Positions 17,709 through 26,131 of a DNA stretch of 64,000 nucleotides are shown piece by piece. Made by a program: the position numbers and the translations under genes. Every line of letters starts with the position of its first letter. Position 1 is the first letter of the stretch. The stretch spans positions 1-64,000 of the forward strand of contig DCHU01000082.1 in the NCBI GenBank assembly GCA_002314915.1. The letters run 5' to 3'. The notes beneath the pieces were generated by a model. That model saw only the letters and a program-made list of their open reading frames with translations, was not told the DNA's origin and did no database searches. Source of the stretch: Caryophanales bacterium UBA1744 (GTDB lineage: Bacteria > Bacillota_I > Bacilli_A > RFN20 > CAG-826).

Positions 17709-18638
17709 ATGAGCGCAAAAGAGTGGTTTGGAGACTTAGCTAGAGGTTCTGCATTAGGGCTTGGAATGGTTCCAGGTGTAAGCGCAGGCACAGTAGGTAT
17801 AGTCGTAAACGTATACGATAAGTTAATCGGTGGCATTTCTGGGCTTAGAAAAGCTTTCTGGAAATCCGTAAAGACCCTCTTACCTATTGGTATCGGCGCA
17901 GTTTTAGCTAGCCTTATCGTTTTGTTTTTGGTTCACAAGACGTTCGATTACGCGCCTGTGTTGATTATCTCGTTGTTCGCCGGTCTCACAATCGGTTCGA
18001 TCCCACTACTCTACGATAACGTTAAAGAAGACGGATTTAACGCAAGAAGCATAGCTTTGATGGTGGCGGGTTTTGTTGTTGCGGCCTCCATTGGCATCCT
18101 GTCCGCGATTAGTAAGCTCTATTGGAATTTCGATTTGAATTCGGTGTTTATTGAGGCTCCTTGGTGGCTTTATATTTTGCTTTTCGTAGCAGGGTTCATC
18201 ACCGCTATTGCATGCATTGTCCCAGGTATCTCTGGCTCAATGATTTTGTTTATTCTTGGATTATATAATCCAATTCTTAATATGTATTCATTGAGTGGCG
18301 CTGATTCAATATTCAACAACCACGATAGGATTCTCCCTGTAATAGGCTTAACGTTCGTGTTGGCTTTGGGAATTCTCGTTGGATTTGTCGCAGCCTCTAC
18401 CATGATGAAAACTCTAATCGAAAAGCACAAAGTAGTTACTTTTGATTTGGTTATCGGGTTTGTTTCTGGCTCAGTCGTATCTATGTTCGCTAACCAAAGC
18501 ATGATCGCCGATTCAAAGGTTTGGGTTTATTCTCCAGACATCACAAAACCTTGGATGTACGCAATCGCCGCGGTGTTGCTTGTGGCCGGTTTCTTTGGCT
18601 GTTTATTGTTGACGAAGAAAACAAAAGAGTCTCATTAA
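17709..18638 (+). CDS. popT: DUF368 membrane protein (PopT-like polyprenyl-phosphate translocase)
   Basis: The 309-residue integral membrane protein has about eight hydrophobic segments. It carries the two DUF368 repeat motifs, MVPGVSAGTVGIVVNVYDKLI near residue 20 and IVPGISGSMILFILGLYNPIL near residue 180. DUF368 proteins were recently shown to move undecaprenyl-phosphate across the membrane for recycling in cell-wall synthesis. The gene is one of few on the plus strand in the left arm and precedes a TetR regulator. No Shine-Dalgarno sequence is seen; TAAAAT ends 7 nt before the ATG. Confidence 0.85.
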   Translation: MSAKEWFGDLARGSALGLGMVPGVSAGTVGIVVNVYDKLIGGISGLRKAFWKSVKTLLPIGIGAVLASLIVLFLVHKTFDYAPVLIISLFAGLTIGSIPLLYDNVKEDGFNARSIALMVAGFVVAASIGILSAISKLYWNFDLNSVFIEAPWWLYILLFVAGFITAIACIVPGISGSMILFILGLYNPILNMYSLSGADSIFNNHDRILPVIGLTFVLALGILVGFVAASTMMKTLIEKHKVVTFDLVIGFVSGSVVSMFANQSMIADSKVWVYSPDITKPWMYAIAAVLLVAGFFGCLLLTKKTKESH

Positions 18639-18683
18639 GAATATATAATTACAAAAATAGTTAGTAAAAATCGCTATTTTTCT

Positions 18684-18711
18684 TTGACATTATTTTGGTA
18701 TTCGCTATAAC
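18684..18711 (+). promoter_or_regulatory. Promoter of the TetR regulator gene
   Basis: TTGACA (18684-18689), a 16-nt spacer and TATAAC (18706-18711), 25 nt before the ATG at 18737. Its perfect -35 box makes it one of the strongest promoters here. Confidence 0.8.
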
Positions 18712-18736
18712 TAAACAATCTAAAGAGGAAAACCCT

Positions 18737-19330
18737 ATGCCAAGAACACCGGAACAGAACGCTAATATAAGAGACAAGAGAAAAGCAAAAATCATGAAGA
18801 AAGCTTTAAAGCTTTTCGCTATAAACGGATTTGATAACGTTACAGTTGACGACATTACAGAGGCAGCAAATTGCTCCCATGGTCTTTTCTACCACTACTT
18901 CGGGACAAGAGAAGATATCTACAATGAATTGATGAAAGTTAAGCAGGAGCATTACAGCAAATACGACGCTCCGTTAACCGAAGCATTCAAAGCTGGTGGC
19001 AAGAAGGGATTGGATATCCTTTGCGAATACTTGGAGATGATGAATTCCGCAAACGAAGACGCAATCTACTACTCAAGATTGAAGATCATCTCAAATTTCG
19101 CAACAAAGACGAAAGAATCAACATTGATTGGATATGACTTCTTGGACGGCATCACAAACCTCATTAAACAAGGTCAGGAAGACGGAACAGTTAGAGATGG
19201 AGATGCAAAGCAGATCGCACTCATGTTCTTAGACTTCGCAAACGGCGTTTCATTCAGAAGATTATTCGCCGAGGAAAACGAATTCGAACTCGTTTCCGCT
19301 TCATTAATCAAGAGCTTCTTCGATAAATAA
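18737..19330 (+). CDS. TetR/AcrR family transcriptional regulator
   Basis: The 197-residue protein starts MPRTPEQNANIRDKRKAKIM with AGAGGAA upstream; the longer frame to 18695 overlaps the promoter. The N-terminal HTH is typical (KALKLFAINGFDNVTVDDI...HGLFYHYFGTREDIYNEL). The C-terminal ligand-binding half is generic. It may control itself or its upstream neighbour popT; no clear operator was found. A bidirectional terminator follows. Confidence 0.9.
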   Translation: MPRTPEQNANIRDKRKAKIMKKALKLFAINGFDNVTVDDITEAANCSHGLFYHYFGTREDIYNELMKVKQEHYSKYDAPLTEAFKAGGKKGLDILCEYLEMMNSANEDAIYYSRLKIISNFATKTKESTLIGYDFLDGITNLIKQGQEDGTVRDGDAKQIALMFLDFANGVSFRRLFAEENEFELVSASLIKSFFDK

Positions 19331-19344
19331 GCTAAACAAAAAAA

Positions 19345-19370
19345 TAAAGCCCGCTATAAGCGGGTTTTCT
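19345..19370. terminator. Bidirectional terminator between tetR and the macrodomain gene
   Basis: CCCGCT-ATA-AGCGGG with TTTTCT on the plus side and TTTATTTTTTTG on the minus side. It serves the convergent genes ending at 19330 and 19372. Confidence 0.8.
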
Positions 19371-19371
19371 G

Positions 19372-20154
19372 TTATCCCAAAAGTTCTTCGTAGGCCTGAT
19401 AATCTGAATCGTATTTCATACAAAACACCACGACCGGTGCGTCATCATGTTCGTTTAGGAACTCTTCAACCGCGTTGACGGCAATCTTTGCGGCCGATTT
19501 GCTTGAAAATCCCTTTTCTCCTACGCCTAAAGCAGGAAAACATATAGATTTAAGGCCCATACGCATTGCGAGCTCCAGACATGATAAATAGCAGTTCAGC
19601 AGTTCAGATGTTTCTTTTTTGCTAGGCCTATCCTTAAAACGCGGTGCAACGGTATGTAAAACGTATTTGCAAGGGAGGTTATAACCTTTGGTTATTTTGG
19701 CGTGGCCAGGTTGCTCGTCTCCTTTTTGTTTTTTCATTATCTCATAACACTCGTTTCTCAATTGAAGCCCTGCGGCAGAATGGATGTCGTTATCGACACA
19801 GTAGTGACCAGGAACAAAACACCCCAATAAGGTTTGGGAAGCGGGGTCCACTATAGCATCCACTGCCATTTTTGTTATGTCGCCTTTTACTAGTCCAACT
19901 TTAGAAATTGTTGTAGATGTAATGTCTCTCAAAGAATATATTCTTTGTTTTGATAACTCATATTTAAGAAGGGCGTCTTGGGCGGATAAGAACGACTCAG
20001 GCAACGGTCCAGGTCTCTTGAGGTTCATAAGATCTCTAAGCGCCCTTCTTTTGTCTGCAACGGTATCCGAATAAGAAATAACCCCCTTAAACTCTGGCAT
20101 TGAGTCAAAAAGGAAGGTAACAAGACGGTTGATGGTTTCTAGATACGTAGCCAT
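19372..20154 (-). CDS. Zinc-type macrodomain protein with altered ADP-ribose site
   Basis: The 260-residue protein matches the SirTM-associated macrodomains: an N-terminal helical part (RRALRDLMNLKRPGPLPESFL), then GDIT (91-94), the zinc ligands C112, H117 and C119 in GCFVPGHYC, DNDIHSAAGLQLR and FPALGVGEKGF. Known members remove mono-ADP-ribose from protein. Here the usual NAAN segment is DPAS (103-106), so both conserved asparagines are gone and activity may be changed. It starts 2 nt after the RelB/DinJ-like gene with no ribosome site, so translation is probably coupled. None of the usual SirTM, GcvH-L or LplA partners is nearby. Confidence 0.88.
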   Translation of the reverse strand: MATYLETINRLVTFLFDSMPEFKGVISYSDTVADKRRALRDLMNLKRPGPLPESFLSAQDALLKYELSKQRIYSLRDITSTTISKVGLVKGDITKMAVDAIVDPASQTLLGCFVPGHYCVDNDIHSAAGLQLRNECYEIMKKQKGDEQPGHAKITKGYNLPCKYVLHTVAPRFKDRPSKKETSELLNCYLSCLELAMRMGLKSICFPALGVGEKGFSSKSAAKIAVNAVEEFLNEHDDAPVVVFCMKYDSDYQAYEELLG

Positions 20155-20156
20155 AA

Positions 20157-20438
20157 CTATAATTTGTCGATTGCATCTTTGAGAGAATCGAGTTGATCCA
20201 TATCAAAATCAAGGTCAATATCGCTATTCTCAAATACGGTTTTGTTTTGTTTAGGCTGAGCGGAATTCTTCTTAGGAGAGTTTGTTGTGATAGGAAACGG
20301 AATGCTGTTTGTTCTGGAGACGGCCTTCAAAAACAAAGTGATTGCTGATGTCATTGATAAACCTAGTTCATCTAAGACTTTTTCAGCATTATCTTTTACC
20401 TTGCTATCAATACGTAAATTTATAGTTGTCTTCGACAT
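20157..20438 (-). CDS. RelB/DinJ-family ribbon-helix-helix protein
   Basis: The 93-residue protein opens with a ribbon-helix-helix domain (TTINLRIDSKVKDNAEKVL...MTSAITLFLKAV), as in RelB/DinJ antitoxins, and ends with an acidic tail (NSDIDLDFDMDQLDSLKDAI) like those that cover toxins. The expected YafQ/RelE toxin gene is absent; the next gene in the operon is a macrodomain protein. Tandem 11-bp repeats overlap its promoter (20460-20498), fitting autoregulation. It could be a true antitoxin with a new partner or a dedicated repressor. Confidence 0.85.
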   Translation of the reverse strand: MSKTTINLRIDSKVKDNAEKVLDELGLSMTSAITLFLKAVSRTNSIPFPITTNSPKKNSAQPKQNKTVFENSDIDLDFDMDQLDSLKDAIDKL

Positions 20439-20459
20439 TTTTTCCGTTTTTCTTTAATT

Positions 20460-20498
20460 TGGTAATGTAATGATAATGTAACGCTTTTGGCATTACAA
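20460..20498 (-). promoter_or_regulatory. Promoter and tandem-repeat operator of the RHH/macrodomain operon
   Basis: Minus-strand TTGTAA (20493-20498), a 17-nt spacer and TATCAT (20470-20475) form a promoter. On the plus strand two abutting 11-bp copies of TGRTAATGTAA (20460-20470 and 20471-20481) cover the -10, with a partial inverted copy (GGCATTAC) on the far side. One-turn spacing of short repeats is what ribbon-helix-helix dimers bind. Confidence 0.65.
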
Positions 20499-20684
20499 GA
20501 ATATTGAATAAACAGTTTTTGCAGTGTTTTTACGAAAAATGTCTTTAAAAATCTATATTTTTGTTAGTTGTTATCTATATTTTTTGTTACCTAACAATTA
20601 GATATTAAAGAAACAAAAACTAGAATATTACATTTTACTCATAGTAATTAAAAATAAATGTTTCACGCTATAAGCAAAAAGAAA
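20499..20684. other. AT-rich intergenic stretch, no gene seen
   Basis: About 185 nt of very AT-rich DNA between the RHH operon promoter and the ispE terminator. It contains the perfect dyad TTGTTA-CC-TAACAA near 20587-20600. No open frame or RNA gene could be supported. Confidence 0.5.
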
Positions 20685-20702
20685 AAGGCCTTGGAGGGCC
20701 TT
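20682..20702 (-). terminator. Terminator after ispE
   Basis: AAGGCC-CTCCA-AGGCCTT type stem followed by TTTTTC on the minus strand, ending the operon that begins at 26059. Confidence 0.75.
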
Positions 20703-20719
20703 CTAGATGTGTGTTGTCT

Positions 20720-21589
20720 TTAGAGGATTTTGGAGATTTCTACAAACCTATCGTTTCCGCTTATTTTGAGGGCTGCCTCTTTCAGAAGCTTGACGTCTGT
20801 AGATAACGAGAACACAGCGGAGCCGGATCCAGTCATAGCTGTCATTGGTAGTCCGTATGACTTTAAAGCGTCTACAACCTCTTGGACTTCAGGAAGCAGC
20901 GAACATGCTGGCTTGTATAAATCGTTGCCAATGTTCTCGGCTAAAAGGGCATCGTCGCCTTCCTCAAGAGCTTTAATTACCCTTTCCGTCTGGCAATCGG
21001 TTCTCTCGAAAGTGTCGCAAATGTCGAAAATCGATTTCGTTGACAACCCTTTTTTGGGTTTAACAATGAGGCAGTGGTACTTCTTTTTACACTTAATTTC
21101 TTTTAAATTTTCACCAATTCCGGTTACCAAAGCAGGTTTGCAAGCAACAAAGAAGGGAACGTCTGCACCGATGTTTTTTGCTATCTCAAGGACCTTGGGA
21201 TCGGTGTTACTAATTCCCTTCATTTTGCACACAGCGTTGATTACACAAGCGGCGTTGCTTGATCCTCCGCCCATACCAGCGGCGAAAGGAATCCTTTTGT
21301 GGATAACGATTTCGAACGCGTCATCGAAGCCGAAAACAGACCTCATTTGTTCAACCGCTTTGTAACAAAGGTTATATTGCATGGACGCGAGTTCCAAATC
21401 GTCGCAGGTGACGTAGGTGGTGCTGCCACCGTTAAACCTGTTGATTTCGATGATGTCATGAAGTTCGACAGGCAAAACAACCATCTCTAAATCGTGATAG
21501 CCATCCTCTTTTTGACCAAGAACTTTTAGAGATACGTTGATCTTTGAGTATGATTTAACAATCATTTGTGTTGGTTTGAAGAACATCAT
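20720..21589 (-). CDS. ispE: 4-diphosphocytidyl-2-C-methyl-D-erythritol kinase
   Basis: The 289-residue GHMP kinase has the substrate motif SKINVSLKVLGQKEDGYHDLEM and the ATP loop PFAAGMGGGSSNAA. It performs the fourth step of the MEP route to isoprenoids, which points to MEP rather than mevalonate synthesis. The ATG at 21589 overlaps the rsmA stop as ATGA and has AAGGGG before it. A second possible start (MIVKSYSKIN, 21565) fits homologues better but has no ribosome site. Confidence 0.95.
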   Translation of the reverse strand: MMFFKPTQMIVKSYSKINVSLKVLGQKEDGYHDLEMVVLPVELHDIIEINRFNGGSTTYVTCDDLELASMQYNLCYKAVEQMRSVFGFDDAFEIVIHKRIPFAAGMGGGSSNAACVINAVCKMKGISNTDPKVLEIAKNIGADVPFFVACKPALVTGIGENLKEIKCKKKYHCLIVKPKKGLSTKSIFDICDTFERTDCQTERVIKALEEGDDALLAENIGNDLYKPACSLLPEVQEVVDALKSYGLPMTAMTGSGSAVFSLSTDVKLLKEAALKISGNDRFVEISKIL

Positions 21590-22389
21590 TTTAGACCCCT
21601 TAATATGCTTAGATACTGGGCCAAAGATAAGTTTTCTGGTCTAGCATTTTCCTTTATTCCGCAAGCAGCCAATATAACTTTTGCTTTTTCGGAATTTCCT
21701 ATATGCCTTGAAAGGTTGTTAAGAATCGTTTTTCTTCTGTTAAGGAATAGGGCAGTGGTTAGTTTATTTAAGGCAGCGCACTCTTCAAGGTCTCTGTTAT
21801 CGTTAAACGTGATTGAGAACACGGTAGAATCAACATGTGGAGCTGGGCTAAAGCTTGTGCGCGTAACATTGAATTCGCGAGCAATCTTTCCTCTGTATTC
21901 TATAAGAATCTGCAAAGGGCCATACTCATTGGTGTTTATTTTGGCTGCCAAACGGTTAAATGCTTCTTTTTGGACCATAAAAACGGCTTTTTGCACGGTT
22001 TTTGAACCCAAAAGAACCTTTTCTATAATTCCTGAGGTGATGTAGTAAGGGAGGTTTCCGATGATTTTTGAATATGGGGAATAATCCCATTTCATCGCGT
22101 TTCCTTGAGTAGGGGAAATTGTATCAGAATCGGAAAAATCGTTTGTTAATTTAGTAACCAACCCCTCATCTATATCAATCAATTGCGCTTTGACTTTCGA
22201 CTCGTAAAGGAAGAAGGAAAGAGATCCGGCACCGGATCCAATTTCCAATACATAGTCGTCTGGCTGCATATCAAGGCATCCAACAATTCTCTCGCAGGCG
22301 TCAGAGTCGATAAGGAAATTTTGGCCAACCTCATGTTTGGCAAGGAGTTTATATTGTTCAACTGTTGCAAAGTATTCTTCTCTATTCAT
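21586..22389 (-). CDS. rsmA: 16S rRNA (adenine1518/1519-N6)-dimethyltransferase
   Basis: This 267-residue SAM-dependent enzyme carries GQNFLIDSDACERIV at the N-terminus, motif I EIGSGAGSLSFFL and the target-site motif NLPYYITSGIIEK. It dimethylates two adenines near the 3' end of 16S rRNA during 30S maturation. It overlaps rnmV by 8 nt and ispE by 4 nt, so all are probably translated from one message. Confidence 0.97.
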   Translation of the reverse strand: MNREEYFATVEQYKLLAKHEVGQNFLIDSDACERIVGCLDMQPDDYVLEIGSGAGSLSFFLYESKVKAQLIDIDEGLVTKLTNDFSDSDTISPTQGNAMKWDYSPYSKIIGNLPYYITSGIIEKVLLGSKTVQKAVFMVQKEAFNRLAAKINTNEYGPLQILIEYRGKIAREFNVTRTSFSPAPHVDSTVFSITFNDNRDLEECAALNKLTTALFLNRRKTILNNLSRHIGNSEKAKVILAACGIKENARPENLSLAQYLSILRGLK

Positions 22390-22927
22390 ATAACGCCTTC
22401 TTTAAATCATCTTTTGTTAATCCGAGGCAATTGCATCTTTTTACAAAAGATTTGCAATTAGTATGTCCCAGTTTGAATTTTTCTTCCAGCATCACGCGCT
22501 TTTCGGCGGATTTTTCCAATCCAAGTAGCCCCAAATCAACAAGATCAGAGTGATTAAGGGTGGGGGTTGTTGCAATTGATGCAGGTATGAGGTGTTCTAA
22601 CGCCTCCATAATTGTTTCTTTATCGGACTCAGCCACCCCGACCTTATGCTTTTTGATGCACTTGTCCTTAGGGACGTACGCATGGATCAGCCCAGGAATT
22701 TTTGAGTCTAAAACGTCGCGAATTCTTTTGCCTGGTGAATCAGGATCCGTGAGGACGATAATGGTTTTGGTTTCAGACAGTTTTTTGACATACTCAACGA
22801 CATCGTCCGGAACCGCAGATCCGTTTGTCATAACAATCTCGCATTCAAGAAAGGAGGAGAGTAAGTCTTTGTCCGTTTTACCCTCTACGACGATAGCAAC
22901 GTTGGAATTAAAATTTGAATAGTTCAT
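22382..22927 (-). CDS. rnmV: Ribonuclease M5
   Basis: The Toprim-domain protein (181 residues from MNYSNFNSN) has VAIVVEGKTDKDLL with the catalytic Glu, IIVLTDPDSPGKRIR with the DxD pair and GVAESDKETIMEAL. RNase M5 matures 5S rRNA in Firmicutes. The start at 22927 is favoured because AGGA lies 6 nt before it; a start 6 nt upstream is possible. The gene sits between tatD and rsmA, the standard Firmicutes order. Confidence 0.93.
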   Translation of the reverse strand: MNYSNFNSNVAIVVEGKTDKDLLSSFLECEIVMTNGSAVPDDVVEYVKKLSETKTIIVLTDPDSPGKRIRDVLDSKIPGLIHAYVPKDKCIKKHKVGVAESDKETIMEALEHLIPASIATTPTLNHSDLVDLGLLGLEKSAEKRVMLEEKFKLGHTNCKSFVKRCNCLGLTKDDLKKALYE

Positions 22928-23672
22928 GTGCATTCCTATCTGTCATTTCTATGGCTTTATCCAAAGAAATCTCTTTAATTTCCGCTATTTTTTCAAGAAT
23001 TACAGGGATATATTTCGGTTCATTGGTCTTGCCTCTATAAGGTGTTGGAGCCATATATGGGCAATCCGTCTCAACAACGATTCTGTCTTCTCTGCAAGCC
23101 TTAACACACTCTTTTGGTGTTATAGAGTTCTTGAATGTAACGGGACCGTCAAAGCCGAAATACGCACCCAATTTAGCGAATCTTTCCATCATTTCAGGCG
23201 AACCGCTGTAGCAATGTAAAACAAACCCGTTATTTATTGGGTGTTGGGAAAGTAAATCATACGTGTCTTGGGAAGCGTCTCTAGCATGGATGGAAACGGG
23301 TAACCCAAGCTTGTTTGCGAGTTCTATTTGCTTGATGAACCATATTTTTTGGTTTGCGTGTTCAGATTCTTCTTTGAACCAATGGTAATCAAGTCCAATT
23401 TCTCCGATAGCAACAACCTTGTTGTCCCTGGCAAGCTTTTCAATCTCGGTTAAAGCGTTGTCAGAAACGTTTTCGAGGTTCTCCGGATGAAAGCCGACTG
23501 CAGCAAAAACACAATCATATTGGTGAGCAAGGTTGACTGCAGTTCTCGAACTTTCAAGATCCCATCCAATGCAGATGAGTTTCTGAACACCGTTGCTGAT
23601 CGCGTCTTTAATTATTTGATCGGCATTCGCCAAAAGCTGTTCGTCGTTAATGTGGCAGTGGGTATCAATCAT
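22908..23672 (-). CDS. tatD: TatD-family metal-dependent DNase
   Basis: The 254-residue TIM-barrel hydrolase shows the metal-binding motifs DTHCHIN (3-9), GEIGLDYHW, SIHARDA, LHCYSGSPE and ETDCPYMAP. TatD proteins are 3'-5' DNases and possibly proofreading D-aminoacyl-tRNA enzymes; the exact role is uncertain. It begins 1 nt after mnmE. Confidence 0.95.
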   Translation of the reverse strand: MIDTHCHINDEQLLANADQIIKDAISNGVQKLICIGWDLESSRTAVNLAHQYDCVFAAVGFHPENLENVSDNALTEIEKLARDNKVVAIGEIGLDYHWFKEESEHANQKIWFIKQIELANKLGLPVSIHARDASQDTYDLLSQHPINNGFVLHCYSGSPEMMERFAKLGAYFGFDGPVTFKNSITPKECVKACREDRIVVETDCPYMAPTPYRGKTNEPKYIPVILEKIAEIKEISLDKAIEMTDRNAHELFKF

Positions 23673-23673
23673 C

Positions 23674-25011
23674 TTATTTACCTACACAGAATCTAGAGAA
23701 GATCTCATCGGTTAAATCTAGTGTAATCTTCTCGCCGAGCAACTCTTCGCATGCGGCGTAAGCGGATAATAAATTAGCTGAAACCAAGTCGATTGGAGCC
23801 ATGTTCAAACAATCGTTTTTGGCATCGTCTAATAAGGTTTGAATTCTTCTCAATATAGCCATCTGTCTTTCGTTTGAAAGTGATGGAGTATTGAAGTCTC
23901 TCTCGTTGATGTTGAGTTTGGCTTTAATCTCTTTTGTTAATGCAGAAATGTCTTTGTTTGCGGCAGAAATCTTAACAAATTCACCTGAAATCTGTGCTAA
24001 ATCACATTTATTCATCGCAATTATGCGTGGCTTATCTCCAATTTTAGAAAGTATTTCTTTATCTTCTTCATCCATTCCAACGGTTGCGTCTACAACCAAA
24101 ATAACCATCTCAGATTCTTCTATTGCGGACATTGATTTCTCAATTCCGATCTTCTCGATATCGCCTGCGTTTTCTCTAATGCCGGCGGTATCCAAAAGAT
24201 GAATGGTGATTCCATCCAAATAAGCGTCGCCCTCAACGATGTCTCTGGTTGTTCCAGGGATGTCTGTGACTATGGCTTTATCCTGATCAAGAAGAGCGTT
24301 CAAAAGAGATGATTTGCCTGCGTTTGGTTTTCCTACGATTGCCACCTTGACGCCGTCTTTGATGATTCTTCCTGTGTTTCCTTGGGTAAGAAGCGACAAT
24401 ACGTTTTTGTTGATTTGATCGATGGAGGAGACAATCTTCTCTTCATTCGCCTCTTCAATGTCCGTGTATTCTGGATAGTCGATATTAACTTCGATAAGCG
24501 ATAAAAGGTCGGCGATTTCTTTCTTTAAAGGTCTAACGAGATCGGAGCTCTTTCCGCCGAGAGACATAAGAGAAAGGTTCTTGGCTTCTTTTGTTGTGGC
24601 GTTGATCAAATCGTTAACCGCTTCGGCCTCGATAAGATTCATCTTTCCATTAAAGAACGCGCGCGAGGTGAATTCTCCTTTAGAGGCGTATCTGGCGCCT
24701 TTGGATATAAGCAAAGAAATAATCTCATTGGCGATGAGCATCGAGCCGTGACAAGTTATTTCGACGGATTCTTCGCCCGTCATTGATGAAGTGGAAGGGT
24801 AGAGGAAAAGCATGACTTCGTCAACCGGTCTATCGCCATACATTATCTTTCCATACGCCATTTTCCTGGATTCGACAGGTGTAATTGTTTTGGAGAAGAT
24901 ATCATTAAACAAATCGAAAACGCCATCGCCGCTGCATCTGATGAGGGCGAGTGCGCTTTTGAGTGGTGGGGTTGCTAAAGCAACGATGATATCCTGTTTA
25001 GCTTTCTCCAT
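23674..25011 (-). CDS. mnmE: tRNA modification GTPase MnmE
   Basis: The 445-residue protein has an N-terminal tetrahydrofolate-binding domain, a helical domain and an inserted GTPase with GKPNAGKSSLLN (G1), DIPGTTRD (G2), DTAG (G3) and NKCD (G4). It ends in the family-specific RFCVGK tail with the essential Cys. With MnmG it adds carboxymethylaminomethyl to wobble uridine 34. mnmG is not in this window. Confidence 0.97.
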   Translation of the reverse strand: MEKAKQDIIVALATPPLKSALALIRCSGDGVFDLFNDIFSKTITPVESRKMAYGKIMYGDRPVDEVMLFLYPSTSSMTGEESVEITCHGSMLIANEIISLLISKGARYASKGEFTSRAFFNGKMNLIEAEAVNDLINATTKEAKNLSLMSLGGKSSDLVRPLKKEIADLLSLIEVNIDYPEYTDIEEANEEKIVSSIDQINKNVLSLLTQGNTGRIIKDGVKVAIVGKPNAGKSSLLNALLDQDKAIVTDIPGTTRDIVEGDAYLDGITIHLLDTAGIRENAGDIEKIGIEKSMSAIEESEMVILVVDATVGMDEEDKEILSKIGDKPRIIAMNKCDLAQISGEFVKISAANKDISALTKEIKAKLNINERDFNTPSLSNERQMAILRRIQTLLDDAKNDCLNMAPIDLVSANLLSAYAACEELLGEKITLDLTDEIFSRFCVGK

Positions 25012-25012
25012 A

Positions 25013-26059
25013 TTAATGCTCTTTGCGGAGCTTTCCTTTTAATGAGTGGATTCTGATGGATCCGCCTTGGGTTCCAATCAACTCTTTTGCATAAGCAATG
25101 GCCTCTGCCTGTGTTCTGAAAAGCTTGATTGCCTTTTTGCCTGTAGCAAGTTTGACCTGCCACTTTCCGGATGTCTGGTGTTTTGAGATGTGGTATACAC
25201 GGGCTCTGCCTTCATAATTGTTCTTTTTGTCTTCGGCTGCCTGTTTTCTTTCGGCGGCTTCTTCCTCTTCTTCCGTATCTTCAGAAGCTTCGATTATTTC
25301 AACGCCGCTCTCATCTTTTGTTTCTTCAACAACATCATCTGATGGGCCTTCTACAACCTGTTCGGATGCTGTAAATGAAACGTTTGTGGTATTAGGAACA
25401 TATTGCTCGTCATCCTCGTCCGCAGGAAGGAGAATTGTCAAAATCTTTGAAATTGCGTTGTTAATTGCAACGAAAACGATTCCAAACAACACAGAAACAA
25501 CGACAACAACAGCCATAGTGACGTAAATTGCGACGTCGCTTGTTCCAACTATAGCGAATGTGTTTTTTATGTCCCACATTGGGAGGAGTGCAGCTGCAGC
25601 AAACGCCAAATATAGGATTCCGGAGATGGCGCCATACCAAGGTGATTTCTTGTAGGAGACTTCGAATCCACAATAGGATGCGATGTTGATTGCTGCAACG
25701 GCAGCAACCCAAACAATAAAGCCATAACCGATTAAAGCGCCATAGCTGCCGCTGACCAAAATTGCCGTTAATTCATAACTGACCAAGATTAATGAAGCGA
25801 CAACGGAGATGGATCTGATGAGCGATACAATTCGTGAATCTTCTTTCAACGTCGCAAGGCTGACAATAGATGAGATGAGTCCAGTTAAAGCGCCGATGAC
25901 GATGATGATAAGAGAGAACAAGAAGAAGATGTGATCAACCGAAGCGTCGGATTCCACAAATTCTGGGAGCACGAAAAGCGAGACGATTGCGAATATAGAG
26001 ATTGCTGCGACAACACCGTTAAGAACGGCCGCAACTATGTGTTTGGTTTTGTTGGTCAT
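25013..26059 (-). CDS. Membrane protein with C-terminal DUF2188 domain
   Basis: The 348-residue protein has about six membrane segments (residues 6-205), an acidic Glu-rich linker (about 230-285) and a C-terminal DUF2188 unit: YHISKHQTSGKWQVK, LFRTQAEAIAYAKEL, GGSIRIHSLKGKLR. DUF2188 domains are small and widespread; their function is not known. The stop TAA is followed 1 nt later by mnmE, so it heads the mnmE-tatD-rnmV-rsmA-ispE operon. GAGGATAA precedes the start. Confidence 0.75.
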   Translation of the reverse strand: MTNKTKHIVAAVLNGVVAAISIFAIVSLFVLPEFVESDASVDHIFFLFSLIIIVIGALTGLISSIVSLATLKEDSRIVSLIRSISVVASLILVSYELTAILVSGSYGALIGYGFIVWVAAVAAINIASYCGFEVSYKKSPWYGAISGILYLAFAAAALLPMWDIKNTFAIVGTSDVAIYVTMAVVVVVSVLFGIVFVAINNAISKILTILLPADEDDEQYVPNTTNVSFTASEQVVEGPSDDVVEETKDESGVEIIEASEDTEEEEEAAERKQAAEDKKNNYEGRARVYHISKHQTSGKWQVKLATGKKAIKLFRTQAEAIAYAKELIGTQGGSIRIHSLKGKLRKEH

Positions 26060-26094
26060 AATTTATCCTCGCAAACATTATTTTGCTTTTACTT

Positions 26095-26123
26095 AATAAA
26101 AACAAGATGGAGAACCATCTTGT
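26095..26123 (-). terminator. Terminator after khpB
   Basis: CAAGATGG-TTCT-CCATCTTG followed by TTTTTATT on the minus strand; a strong 9-bp stem that ends the rpmH-rnpA-yidC-khpB unit. Confidence 0.85.
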
Positions 26124-26131
26124 CTTATATT

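Noticed and set aside
19372..20438. DarTG toxin-antitoxin system
   Set aside because: A macrodomain is present, but no DarT-like ADP-ribosyltransferase; the partner is an RHH protein.
20499..20684. Second origin-like AT-rich element
   Set aside because: No DnaA boxes are present, and the true origin is at 29-30.7 kb.
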